A DNA stretch of 64,000 bases, from NCBI RefSeq assembly GCF_000308455.1, contig NZ_BAFP01000089.1, positions 32,305 to 96,304 on the forward strand, given 5' to 3'. Positions 1 through 6,919 of this stretch are shown piece after piece; within the stretch, counting starts at the first letter, position 1, and every line of letters starts with the position of its first letter. Origin of the DNA: Nocardia abscessus NBRC 100374. GTDB lineage: Bacteria; Actinomycetota; Actinomycetes; Mycobacteriales; Mycobacteriaceae. The notes under the pieces were generated by a model, which ran no database searches, was not told the origin of the DNA, and was given only the letters and a program-made list of their open reading frames with translations. Made by a program: the position numbers and the translations under genes.

Positions 1-356
1 TGCAGCGGCTGGACAGCCGCGATATCCCCGGCTACGCCGCGACCTTCACCGAGGACGCGGAGTTCGAGCACACGCCGGGCATCCCGCCCGCCCGCACCAG
101 AGCGGGCATCATCGCGGACCTGGTCGAGTTCCACAAGCGCTTCGAGACCGACCCGATGCAGCGCAGGCATTGGTTCAACATGATCAACCTACAGCCGCAG
201 GACGACGGCACCATCGTGTCCACCGCCTACTGCCTGGTGGTCAAGATCCGCCCGAGCAGCAAGCCGGAGATCGCGCCGAGCTGCGTCGTGCACGACGTGC
301 TGGTCTACGTCGACGGAGCGTTGCTGACCCGGTCGCGGCGCGTCGCCCACGACTGA
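1..356 (+). CDS. SnoaL-like (NTF2-fold) protein, 5' end missing
   Basis: The frame is open from the left edge (first whole codon at 3) to TGA at 354-356, giving the last 117 residues. The visible part has a helix followed by strands ('RRHWFNMINLQ', 'VHDVLVYVDGALLTRSR') and ends a few residues after the last strand, as in SnoaL_4-type members of the NTF2-like superfamily. Such proteins are 130-160 residue cone-shaped folds that act as ketosteroid isomerase-like enzymes, polyketide cyclases or dehydratases; the substrate cannot be told from sequence. Only a short N-terminal part should be missing. The nitroreductase starts 39 bases downstream on the same strand, so the two may be co-transcribed. 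The fold is inferred from pattern, not from a search. Confidence 0.7.
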   Translation, partial: QRLDSRDIPGYAATFTEDAEFEHTPGIPPARTRAGIIADLVEFHKRFETDPMQRRHWFNMINLQPQDDGTIVSTAYCLVVKIRPSSKPEIAPSCVVHDVLVYVDGALLTRSRRVAHD

Positions 357-395
357 TTTCGACTGTTTCCCGACCACTATTCGAGGAGAACCCAC

Positions 396-1004
396 GTGAA
401 CTCCGTTCAGCCAGCCCTGCTCACGCTCGCCACCGACGCCCAGGACCTGCTGTTCCGGGATGCTCGCACGGCGAACACCTTCACCGATGAGCCGGTCACC
501 GACGAACAGATCCGCGCGATCTACGAACTGGTCAAATACGGCCCCACATCGATGAATCAGCAACCACTGCGGATCGTTCTGGTGCGCAGCGCCGAAGCTC
601 GCGCCAGGCTGGTCACCCACATGATCGACAACAACAAGACGAAGACCGCTGCCGCGCCGCTGTCGGCGATCCTGGCGGCCGACCTGAACTTCCACGAGAA
701 CCTGCCCAAGGTGTTCCCGCACGCCCCCGAGGCCAAGGACTACTTCGCCGATCCGGATCAACGCGCCGAGTCCGCGCGCGCCAACACCTTGATCCAGGTC
801 GGCTACTTCATCCTCGGCGTCCGAGCAGCCGGCTTGGCGGCGGGTCCGATGAACGGTTTCGACGGACCCGGCCTGGACAAGGACTTCTTCCCGGACGGAA
901 ACCACACCGGCCTCGTCGTGGTCAATATCGGCAAGCCGGGACGGAGCGCGTGGTTCCCGCGTTCACCGCGACTGGACTACGACGAGGTGGTCAGTACGGT
1001 CTAG
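396..1004 (+). CDS. Nitroreductase family protein, RutE-like (malonic semialdehyde reductase type)
   Basis: 202 residues, the usual length for the compact FMN-dependent nitroreductases related to RutE, which reduce malonic semialdehyde to 3-hydroxypropionate with NAD(P)H. Visible hallmarks are the N-terminal FMN-phosphate region 'FRDARTANTFTDEPV', the 'YGPTSMNQQPLRIVLVRS' segment around residues 48-65, and the C-terminal 'GPMNGFDGPGLDKDFFP' loop typical of this subfamily. The start is GTG 396, preceded by a GAGGAG ribosome site at 383-388. The gene follows the SnoaL-like frame by 39 bases and ends before a hairpin at 1060-1083. The enzyme class is fairly certain. The pyrimidine-degradation role is only family knowledge, since no other rut gene is seen nearby; a general quinone or nitro reductase is an alternative. 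Confidence 0.85.
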   Translation: MNSVQPALLTLATDAQDLLFRDARTANTFTDEPVTDEQIRAIYELVKYGPTSMNQQPLRIVLVRSAEARARLVTHMIDNNKTKTAAAPLSAILAADLNFHENLPKVFPHAPEAKDYFADPDQRAESARANTLIQVGYFILGVRAAGLAAGPMNGFDGPGLDKDFFPDGNHTGLVVVNIGKPGRSAWFPRSPRLDYDEVVSTV

Positions 1005-1059
1005 GGCATCGGTGCGGGTGACCGGAGCTGGGCACTTCGAGCCGAAGACGGTGCACGGG

Positions 1060-1083
1060 GCCCGCGAGGAGCGTCTCGCGGGC
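1060..1083. terminator. Hairpin between convergent genes
   Basis: A perfect 9-bp stem (GCCCGCGAG at 1060-1068 with CTCGCGGGC at 1075-1083) closes a 6-base loop. It lies between the end of the rightward nitroreductase and the end of the leftward membrane protein gene, so it could terminate both. No U-tract follows, as is common in high-GC actinobacteria. Confidence 0.55.
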
Positions 1084-1169
1084 GTCTGTCGCGGCGGTCG
1101 GCCCCGCCTCGGTGACGGGGCCTTGCGCCAGCCGCGACCAGGAACTTCGATCTGTGTCGAACACGTGGG

Positions 1170-1493
1170 TCACTCGCGGCTGTGCACGCCGGTGCGCCGT
1201 TTGTAGATCATGTGCGTGCCCCAGCCGGTCAGTGCGGCGGCGAGCACCATGTACCCCGTGTAGACGGCGATCAGGAGCAGGCCGTACTCGTGAACCCAGC
1301 CGCTCAACAACCCCGCTGCGGTAAGCCCCACGAGGAGCAGCACGGCGCCCACCACGACAGCGGGCACACCCAGTGGCGCCAGGTCGTCATCGACACCGGC
1401 CTGCTGCAGCGTCGAGGGGCGGTGCGCGGGGCTCCAGCCGCCGCGCCCTGACCTGTCGTTATTCGATACATCGGCGGAAACTCTGGTGACCAT
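1170..1493 (-). CDS. Small two-helix membrane protein, function unknown
   Basis: 107 residues. A hydrophilic N-terminus of about 38 residues is followed by two hydrophobic segments (roughly 41-63 'PLGVPAVVVGAVLLLVGL' and 71-92 'LLLIAVYTGYMVLAAALTG') and a basic tail ('IYKRRTGVHSRE'). This suggests a two-pass inner-membrane protein with both ends in the cytoplasm. The start ATG 1493 has a GGAGG ribosome site a few bases upstream. The gene stands alone. Similar small proteins are widespread in Nocardia and Mycobacterium without known function, and I do not recognise a named family. Confidence 0.7.
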   Translation of the reverse strand: MVTRVSADVSNNDRSGRGGWSPAHRPSTLQQAGVDDDLAPLGVPAVVVGAVLLLVGLTAAGLLSGWVHEYGLLLIAVYTGYMVLAAALTGWGTHMIYKRRTGVHSRE

Positions 1494-1980
1494 GGTGTCC
1501 TCCAGGCGGCCGTTGGTGTCGACCGGGTTTGCGATCCCGCGGCGGGAGCCTCGGTCGACGATCGCCTACGTCGGGGTCTTCGGGCCGCCATGCCGCGGAA
1601 GGAATCCTCCGCCCGGCACCGCGATCGGTATCGAATCGGAGTCGGCTGGCGACCAACTGCGGATCAGTCTGCTTCGTACGCTACGGATGCAATACGTTGC
1701 CCGCATCACACTCGGATGCGGCCCGACTCCGATACCGGACCGTGACCTTTTTCGGCAATGCGGCCGCTGAGCGGGAGCGGTGGCGATCCTCGGGAGAGCA
1801 AATCCGCACCTACCACCCGGCAAATTCATAGCCATCGTTTATCGAATCGTTAGCAAGCGACGAGCCACGGAGGAACAATCGAACCGATCGCGTGTCCGGC
1901 ACGCGATCGGTTTCGAAGTTGCGGGCGCGTCGCGCGCCGGGACGCATAATCGGCTCACCGACGCGAGAAGGACCGCAGCG
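1494..1980. other. Intergenic stretch without a convincing gene
   Basis: 487 bases between two small membrane-protein genes transcribed away from each other. Possible frames here have no ribosome site and atypical codon use. The right part is A+T richer, as expected for promoters, and contains the strong hairpin at 1882-1912. Nothing else was recognised. Confidence 0.5.
1882..1912. promoter_or_regulatory. 13-bp inverted repeat upstream of small membrane protein
   Basis: AACCGATCGCGTG at 1882-1894 pairs perfectly with CACGCGATCGGTT at 1900-1912 across a 5-base loop (TCCGG). It lies about 70 bases before the start at 1981. It may be an operator, a 5'-UTR hairpin or a terminator; position alone does not decide. 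Confidence 0.5.
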
Positions 1981-2196
1981 ATGCACGTGAAGAACATGAG
2001 CCTCGGGAGCCTGTTGATCTTGGCCTGGTTGATCATCGGCCTGATCGCGGCAGGTCAACGCGATTATTTCGACAGGGGACCGATCAACTGCGCCGGCTTC
2101 GGGTCGATTGCCCTGACGGTACTCGCCGGTCCACTGAATTACCTGGGCCTCAATCCCAAGGTCACGGATTGCAACGTGCCCCAGCCGAGTCCGTGA
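1981..2196 (+). CDS. Short membrane protein of unknown function (71 aa)
   Basis: Start ATG 1981 is preceded by a GAGAAGGA ribosome site at 1965-1972, which favours it over an upstream in-frame extension. The 71-residue product has one strong hydrophobic helix (about residues 7-24, 'LGSLLILAWLIIGLIAAG'), then 'QRDYF', a cysteine-containing 'CAGFGSIALTVLAGPLNYLG' segment that may be a second membrane helix, and a short tail with another Cys ('VTDCNVPQPSP'). Small proteins with this layout are common in mycolata and are annotated as hypothetical. It stands alone, convergent with the AraC-type regulator. Confidence 0.7.
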   Translation: MHVKNMSLGSLLILAWLIIGLIAAGQRDYFDRGPINCAGFGSIALTVLAGPLNYLGLNPKVTDCNVPQPSP

Positions 2197-2271
2197 CCGA
2201 CGGGTTCGACCGGGGTCCACGAGACGCCGCGCCGGAGCCGCGGACCAACGGAGCCGGGCCGCCCTTGCGGC

Positions 2272-3207
2272 TTACGCTCCGACATCAGAAGTGGCGCGAA
2301 GGTCACTCGGGCGCATGCCCCGGTGCCGTTTGAATGCCGCGCTGAAACCGAAAGCATCCGCATAGCCGACGGCCTTCGCCACCTGCGCCACGGTGAGAGT
2401 GCGGTCGGCGAGCAGTTCCTCCGCGTCGTCCATCCGGCATTCGGTGAGGTACGCCAGTGGCGACTGCCCCATCACCTCGGTGAAACGCCTCGCGAACAGG
2501 GCCCGCGACACGCCCGCCTCGGACGCCAGGGACGCCACGGTCCAGCCGGCGGCGGGTTGCTCGTGCATCGCCTCCAGCGCCGGCCCGACCACCGGGTCGG
2601 CCGGTCCGCGATACCATCCCGGCGCCTCGGCGGCCTCCTTTTCGAACCAGTCACGCAGTGTGCACACCAGTGCCCAGTCGAGCAGCCGGTCCATCAGCGC
2701 CTGTGCTCCGGCCGGCCGCGCGGCCGCGTCCGCGGCAACCGATTCCATCCAGGCGCATACCTCCACGTCGTCGGACACCACCAAAACGGGTGGCAGCGCG
2801 CGCAGAAGCCGTTCATGGCGCCGGCCCGAGGCCCGATAGGCACCGACGATCAGAGCGGTCTCGCCGGCCGGGTCGTTACCCCACCGTCCACCTTCCAGAC
2901 CGGTTTCGCATTCCGCATCCGCCGCGAAGCAGGCGACCTCGTATTCGGCGTGTGGCAGGTCGACCGAATCAGGTCGGTCGGCGAGGAGGAACGGTTCGGG
3001 ACCGCGCACGATCGCGGTGTCTCCGGCCGAGATCCGTTGCCGCGCACCGTCGGACAGCAACAGCGTGCCACCGCCGCGCAGCACCGTCACCATGGTCAAC
3101 GGTGCACGGTCGGCGAAGCGGATGGTCCACGGCGCCTCCAGAACCGCGTGGGTGAGTACGGCTCCTTCGGCACGGATACCACCCAGCAACTTACTCAAGG
3201 GATCCAC
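2272..3207 (-). CDS. AraC-family regulator with N-terminal cupin
   Basis: 311 residues. The first ~170 form a cupin-like ligand-binding domain (AraC-binding-like type, from 'ILTHAVLEAPWTIRFADRAPLTMVTVLRGGG'). The last ~100 carry the two helix-turn-helix motifs of AraC/XylS proteins: 'GWTVASLASEAGVSRALFARRF' and 'LTVAQVAKAVGYADAFGFSAAFKRH', followed by 'RGMRPSDLR'. It is divergent from the flavodoxin-fold quinone reductase starting at 3337, with about 130 bases between, and so most likely controls that gene. This arrangement is common for AraC activators of stress-inducible reductases. The ligand is unknown. Confidence 0.9.
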   Translation of the reverse strand: MDPLSKLLGGIRAEGAVLTHAVLEAPWTIRFADRAPLTMVTVLRGGGTLLLSDGARQRISAGDTAIVRGPEPFLLADRPDSVDLPHAEYEVACFAADAECETGLEGGRWGNDPAGETALIVGAYRASGRRHERLLRALPPVLVVSDDVEVCAWMESVAADAAARPAGAQALMDRLLDWALVCTLRDWFEKEAAEAPGWYRGPADPVVGPALEAMHEQPAAGWTVASLASEAGVSRALFARRFTEVMGQSPLAYLTECRMDDAEELLADRTLTVAQVAKAVGYADAFGFSAAFKRHRGMRPSDLRATSDVGA

Positions 3208-3304
3208 GCCACGAGAATAGACGAACTCCTATCGAATGTAGATCTTTACCCATAGATCGTCCACCGGATCGCGTGTGGAATGGAACTCGACCGCACAACC
3301 GATC

Positions 3305-3320
3305 GTCCGGAAAACCGGAC
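3305..3320. promoter_or_regulatory. Small perfect inverted repeat before quinone reductase
   Basis: GTCCGG, AAAA, CCGGAC: two 6-base arms with a 4-base spacer, 16 bases upstream of the GTG start at 3337. It lies in the AraC/reductase intergenic region and could be an operator half or an mRNA hairpin near the ribosome site. Confidence 0.35.
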
Positions 3321-3336
3321 CGCAATGGAGGACCCC

Positions 3337-4029
3337 GTGCCGAGCAACTCGATCGAGGACGCCCTGACCACTCCCACCGCGCTGGTCGTGGTCGCCCACC
3401 CCCGTCCCGACTCGCTGACCGCCCATATCGCCGAGCTGACCGTCGGCCGACTCACCGCGGCGGGCTACCGGATCGACCTGCTCGATCTGCACGCCGAGGG
3501 CTTCGATCCCCGAATGACGGCCGCCGACCTACCGGACTGGAACAACCGGGACAAGACCTACTCCCCCGAGGTCGAGAAGCATATGCGGCGCATCCTCGCC
3601 GCCGATGTCATCGTCGCGGTGTTCCCGGTGTACTGGATGCAGATACCCGCGATCCTCAAAGGCTGGATCGATCGCGTGTGGAACTACGGATTCGCCTACG
3701 GCCGCAGCAAACCCCGGCTAGCGGGCAAGCGGATGCTGTGGCTCGGCCTGGCCGGCGCGGCGGACGACGACGGAGTCGTCGACATCATGCAGCAGGCAAT
3801 GAGCGCACAACTCGACGACGGAATCGCCTACTACTGCGGCCTGACACAGTCGACGGTGGGACTGCTGCCCGGAGCCGAGGAAAAACCGCAGCGCCTGGAC
3901 GCCGACGGCAATCTACTGCTCGACAACGCGCTCACCGGCGCCGCGCGCGACGCCCACTTCGCAGCGTTGGAGGACCGGGCCCTGCGCTTCGTCGACGATT
4001 TCCTCACCGGCGACCGGGTACCGGCCTGA
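3337..4029 (+). CDS. NAD(P)H oxidoreductase, flavodoxin-like fold (MdaB/KefF type)
   Basis: About 230 residues. N-terminal 'ALVVVAHPRPDSLTAHIAELTVGRL' is the FMN-binding strand-helix of the NAD(P)H:quinone oxidoreductase (Flavodoxin_2) family, and 'VIVAVFPVYWMQIPAILKGWIDRVW' is its hallmark second motif. These are soluble FMN enzymes that reduce quinones with NAD(P)H. I chose GTG 3337 because a GGAGG ribosome site lies at 3327-3331; an ATG at 3280 in the same frame would add 19 residues but has no clear site. The gene is divergent from the AraC-type regulator, its likely controller. Confidence 0.85.
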   Translation: MPSNSIEDALTTPTALVVVAHPRPDSLTAHIAELTVGRLTAAGYRIDLLDLHAEGFDPRMTAADLPDWNNRDKTYSPEVEKHMRRILAADVIVAVFPVYWMQIPAILKGWIDRVWNYGFAYGRSKPRLAGKRMLWLGLAGAADDDGVVDIMQQAMSAQLDDGIAYYCGLTQSTVGLLPGAEEKPQRLDADGNLLLDNALTGAARDAHFAALEDRALRFVDDFLTGDRVPA

Positions 4030-4190
4030 ACTTCACCGAAGGCCGCGGGTCGTGACGTCGGACTGTGTTCGATGAGCCGGGTCGGACAACCATGTGGATC
4101 GCGGCGCCACGGACGGTCGCCGCGATCCACGTGGTTCCAATCGTGAGCATTCGGGATCAAGACAGGCAACCGATCGCGAGAATTGACGTC

Positions 4191-4655
4191 ATGTCGACAG
4201 GGATCGCTTCAACGTTGGTTACGGGCCTGCTGCCACTACTCGGCGCAGGGCTCGGCGCATCGGCAACAGTTATGGTGCAACGGAGTTCGGCGCGGGCCGC
4301 GAAGATGAAGTTCCTCGCAGAGAGTCGCCTTGCCGGCAGAGACGAGTTGAAGTCAGCGATCATCGACTACTTCGAGACAGCACAGCGACTGCAGGGAGAA
4401 CTCGATATCCGAGAGCGCGGAGGTAGCCCTGCCGATCTGAAGCGACTTATCGAATGCGTCTGGCTAGCAGAGAAGCGGGTCGAGCTCATCTGCTCAGACA
4501 CTCTGCGGGACCGCGTAGTTGCTCATGCACGGGGATTGCACGACGTCGTTCGAGACCCTGTGACCCACCCTGACTGGTGGGCGCATTGCTCGTCGCTCCA
4601 ACGCGACCTCCTCGCAGAAGCAAAGGCAGAGCTGGTACCGAAGCACGATTGGTGA
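4191..4655 (+). CDS. Hypothetical membrane-anchored protein, A+T-richer than surroundings
   Basis: 154 residues from ATG 4191. A single N-terminal hydrophobic segment (about residues 3-25, 'GIASTLVTGLLPLLGAGLGASATVMV') is followed by a charged, mostly helical body ('RSSARAAKMKFLAESRLAGRDELK...') ending 'AKAELVPKHDW'. This looks like a cytoplasmic helical domain tethered to the membrane. Codon use is visibly less GC-biased than the flanking genes (many gca, aca, cga, tca codons), which suggests later acquisition. Similar orphan proteins occur in Streptomyces and Nocardia without known function. No partner gene is evident. Confidence 0.6.
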   Translation: MSTGIASTLVTGLLPLLGAGLGASATVMVQRSSARAAKMKFLAESRLAGRDELKSAIIDYFETAQRLQGELDIRERGGSPADLKRLIECVWLAEKRVELICSDTLRDRVVAHARGLHDVVRDPVTHPDWWAHCSSLQRDLLAEAKAELVPKHDW

Positions 4656-4749
4656 AAGCGTCCAGCAGACACGCCGCTGCTCGGCAGCCTCGCGGCCACC
4701 CCGACCCAGCCCTCTCCGGAACCACAGACCAGGGGCCCTCCCTGCACGC

Positions 4750-5436
4750 CTACCAGGGCAATTCGCCGGTTTCGTCCTGGAACGTTCCGGTCGGGCCGTC
4801 CGCGCCGAGGGTCGCGAGTTGCACGACAGTTCTGGCGCTCTCCTCCGGCGATCGTCCGATTCCGAAGGCTGCGGTCATGTCGGTGGCGGTGGTGCCGGGC
4901 TCGACCGCGTTGAACTTGATACCCGGCTGGGACTTGGCGTACTGGACGGTCAGCATGGTGGCTGCCGACTTGGACGCGGAGTAGAGCGCGAGCGGCAGGT
5001 GGTACTCCGGCCGCTCGGGGTTGTTCACCGCCCAGAACGACCCGGCGCTGCTCGACACGGTCACCACGGTGGGGTTCGAGGATTTGCGCAGCAGGGGAAG
5101 CGCGGCCTCTGTGACGCGCACGATCCCCACCGCGTTGGTGTCGAAAACTCGCAGCGCCGCCGGACCGTCGATCGGGCCGTCCCCGAGGACACCCGCGTTG
5201 TTCACCAGAACGTCGAGCCGGCCCTCGGCCGCATCGATCGTTGCGAGGGCGCTGCGCACCGAGGCGTCGTCGGTCACGTCGAGCTGCACGAATCGGGCGC
5301 CGAGCTCCGCGGCGGCCTTCTCGCCGCGCTCGCGGTCTCGCGCGCCGAGGTAGACGGTGTGCCCCAGCTCCACGAGCTGCTTGGCGGTCTCGAAACCGAT
5401 GCCCTTGTTGGCTCCGGTGATCAGTGTGACGGTCAT
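4750..5436 (-). CDS. Short-chain dehydrogenase (carbonyl reductase-like)
   Basis: 228 residues. 'LITGANKGIGFETAKQL' is the Rossmann TGxxxGIG motif in the form seen in carbonyl reductase-like SDRs. 'DVLVNNAGVLG' is the NNAG motif; catalytic residues are Ser in 'VVTVSSSAGSF' and Tyr/Lys in 'YSASKSA'; 'VEPGTTATDMTA' is the usual PG motif. NAD(P)H-dependent reduction of a carbonyl is inferred; the substrate is unknown. Start ATG 5436 has a GAGAGGAAG ribosome site, so an upstream extension to 5670 is rejected. It lies downstream of the TetR-type gene 5719-6327 on the same strand, with two copies of that regulator's probable operator between them. Confidence 0.88.
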   Translation of the reverse strand: MTVTLITGANKGIGFETAKQLVELGHTVYLGARDRERGEKAAAELGARFVQLDVTDDASVRSALATIDAAEGRLDVLVNNAGVLGDGPIDGPAALRVFDTNAVGIVRVTEAALPLLRKSSNPTVVTVSSSAGSFWAVNNPERPEYHLPLALYSASKSAATMLTVQYAKSQPGIKFNAVEPGTTATDMTAAFGIGRSPEESARTVVQLATLGADGPTGTFQDETGELPW

Positions 5437-5495
5437 GTGCTTCCTCTCGAAAGATGCGGCCCGCGTGGGCCGTCGGGCCCGGTTCATCCCGGTGT

Positions 5496-5636
5496 TCAGC
5501 CGGCCGGTTGCCGGAGTAGTTCGCCGGCGTCGCGCAGGGCCGTCATATGCACGAAGCGCCCTTCGCGGACATAGATGGCGTACTCGTCGAGTTCCGCATC
5601 GATCGATGCTGAACTCGACTCTAACACGTTCCGCAT
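5496..5636 (-). CDS. Possible 46-codon ORF between operators and SDR gene
   Basis: From ATG 5636 to TGA 5496 there is an open frame with a strand-like then helix-like end ('YAIYVREGRFVHMTALRDAG', 'ELLRQPAG'). That end resembles the C-terminal strand and helix of SnoaL/NTF2-like proteins. There is no convincing ribosome site, the start lies inside a probable operator copy (5628-5651), and the first 20 codons are odd. It may be a leader peptide, a remnant of a deleted SnoaL-like gene, or a chance frame; a shorter start at 5546 is also possible. Confidence 0.3.
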   Translation of the reverse strand: MRNVLESSSASIDAELDEYAIYVREGRFVHMTALRDAGELLRQPAG

Positions 5637-5651
5637 CGATCGCTACAGAAG
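5591..5651. promoter_or_regulatory. Two probable TetR operator copies before SDR gene
   Basis: Two 24-base sequences at 5591-5614 and 5628-5651 share the core GCATCGATCG with the perfect palindrome at 6344-6367. By eye the first matches it at 22 of 24 positions and the second at 20 of 24. They lie between the TetR-type gene and the SDR gene it presumably controls, so the regulator should repress both its own promoter and this one. Confidence 0.7.
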
Positions 5652-5718
5652 AGTTGGCGCGACAGCTCACCGCTCGCGATGACGCGGTTCGCTCACCGAG
5701 GCGATCGCCGGGCGATTG

Positions 5719-6327
5719 TCAGCAGGGCGGCCAGGCACGAAGGGCGGCGGCGGCGATTTCCTGGAGTTCGTCGCGATCGACACCGCTGGCAGCTTGTACC
5801 GCGATGCCGTACGCCACGGTGGTGACATAGCGGGCAAGCAGCGCCGGGTCGGCCTCCGCGGGCAAGTCGCCGTCGTCGACGGCTCGCTGGAACCGCTCCC
5901 GGACGCGGGAGTGGCCGTCGCTGCGCCATACGACGAGGAGGTCGCGGACCCCGCGCCCGGAGTCACTGGTGACCAAGGCGCCCTGGACACCGAGACATCC
6001 GTGGGGATGCGCCGGGCGCGTGGTAGTCCGGATGACGCCAGCCAGGATTGCGGTGGCCACGCCGAGAGCGGTCGGCTCTTCCAGGGCGCGGACCAGGTAC
6101 GCGCTCGGCCCTTCGGTGTAGCGCTCCAGCGCCTTGCGGAACAGCTCCTCTTTGTTGCCGAAGGTCGAGTACATGCTGGTGGTGGAGATGCCCATCGCGT
6201 CGGTCAGGGTGGCCAGACTGGCTCCCTCGTAGCCCTGCTCCCAGAAGACCAGCAGGGCGCGCTCGAGCGCTTCGTCGGCGTCGAATCCACGCGGTCGGCC
6301 GGTCCGGCGGCGCTGTTCGGTCTCCAC
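5719..6327 (-). CDS. TetR/AcrR-family regulator of the adjacent SDR
   Basis: 202 residues from GTG 6327. The N-terminus 'RRRTGRPRGFDADEALERALLVFWEQGYEGASLATLTDAMGISTTSMYSTFGNKEELFRKAL' is a textbook TetR helix-turn-helix. The C-terminal ligand domain contains 'HPHGCLGVQGALVTSD' and resembles the TetR_C group of regulators governing reductases and dehydrogenases. GTG 6327 is chosen because a longer frame would run through the perfect 24-bp palindrome at 6344-6367, which lies just upstream and is the expected autoregulatory operator. Two further operator copies precede the SDR gene downstream. The inducing ligand is unknown. Confidence 0.88.
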   Translation of the reverse strand: METEQRRRTGRPRGFDADEALERALLVFWEQGYEGASLATLTDAMGISTTSMYSTFGNKEELFRKALERYTEGPSAYLVRALEEPTALGVATAILAGVIRTTTRPAHPHGCLGVQGALVTSDSGRGVRDLLVVWRSDGHSRVRERFQRAVDDGDLPAEADPALLARYVTTVAYGIAVQAASGVDRDELQEIAAAALRAWPPC

Positions 6328-6343
6328 CCCCCGCAGCCTACCC

Positions 6344-6367
6344 GTTCTGCATCGATCGATGCAGAAC
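6344..6367. promoter_or_regulatory. Perfect 24-bp palindromic operator
   Basis: The 24 bases are a perfect palindrome, arms GTTCTGCATCGA and TCGATGCAGAAC without spacer. It sits 17 bases upstream of the TetR-type GTG start, where an autoregulating repressor would bind, and it recurs in two degenerate copies at 5591-5651. Confidence 0.8.
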
Positions 6368-6489
6368 CTGCTACAGACCATCTGCCGCACCCTCCGCGAC
6401 CTCCGCCTGGTTCGCCACATCACTGTATCGTTTGAATCTATGAACACTCCGAGGTTGCGGATTCGCTGCTATTTGTGTGTTGTGGTGAA

Positions 6490-6870
6490 GTGACCAACAC
6501 TTCCGGAGACGCGTATCCCCTCGCGGACACGATGACCACCACGGTCGCGGCGCACGACGGCGCGACAGTGCTGACGGTGGCCGGCGAGGTCGATCTGGCG
6601 ACAGCCCCCGCGCTGGAGAACGCGATCGATGCCATTCTCAGCGGCAAACCCGCGGCCTTGATCATCGACCTCACCGCGGTCAGCTTCCTCGCCTCGGCGG
6701 GTATGGCGACGCTCGTGGCAGCCCACCAGCGCGCGGGCGCGGCCACCGCGATCGCGGTCGTCGCCGAGGGCCCGGCGACCAGCCGACAGCTGAAGATGAC
6801 CAGCCTGGACCAGGTGTTCGCGCTGCATTCGACGCTGGACGCCGCATTGGCGGCGCTCCGGCAGAGATGA
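6490..6870 (+). CDS. STAS-domain anti-sigma factor antagonist
   Basis: About 126 residues. 'VLTVAGEVDLATAPALENAID' and 'LIIDLTAVSFLASAGMATLVAAHQRAG' are the strand-helix units of SpoIIAA/RsbV-like STAS proteins; the Ser in 'LASAGM' occupies the site normally phosphorylated by an anti-sigma kinase. Family role: the unphosphorylated form binds the anti-sigma kinase and frees a stress sigma factor. No kinase or sigma gene is adjacent, so the partner lies elsewhere. The start is uncertain: GTG 6475, GTG 6490 and ATG 6532 are in frame, and the domain itself begins just after ATG 6532. Confidence 0.85.
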   Translation: MTNTSGDAYPLADTMTTTVAAHDGATVLTVAGEVDLATAPALENAIDAILSGKPAALIIDLTAVSFLASAGMATLVAAHQRAGAATAIAVVAEGPATSRQLKMTSLDQVFALHSTLDAALAALRQR

Positions 6871-6875
6871 CCCCA

Positions 6876-6914
6876 GCCGCTGCCGCCGTCGCCTCGCGTG
6901 ACGGCGGCAGCGGC
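6876..6914. terminator. Strong bidirectional hairpin terminator
   Basis: A perfect 15-bp GC-rich stem (6876-6890 with 6900-6914) closes a 9-base loop, lying between the rightward STAS gene and the leftward F420 oxidoreductase, 6 bases from each stop. It lacks a U-tract but is well placed to terminate both transcripts. Confidence 0.8.
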
Positions 6915-6919
6915 ATGTC

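Noticed and set aside
4065..4190. N-terminal extension of the 4191-4655 gene
   Set aside because: The extra codons lack a ribosome site and would move the single hydrophobic segment away from the N-terminus; ATG 4191 fits better.
5437..5670. Upstream extension of the SDR at 4750-5436
   Set aside because: It would put 78 basic, non-SDR residues before the Rossmann strand and read through two operator copies; ATG 5436 has a good ribosome site.
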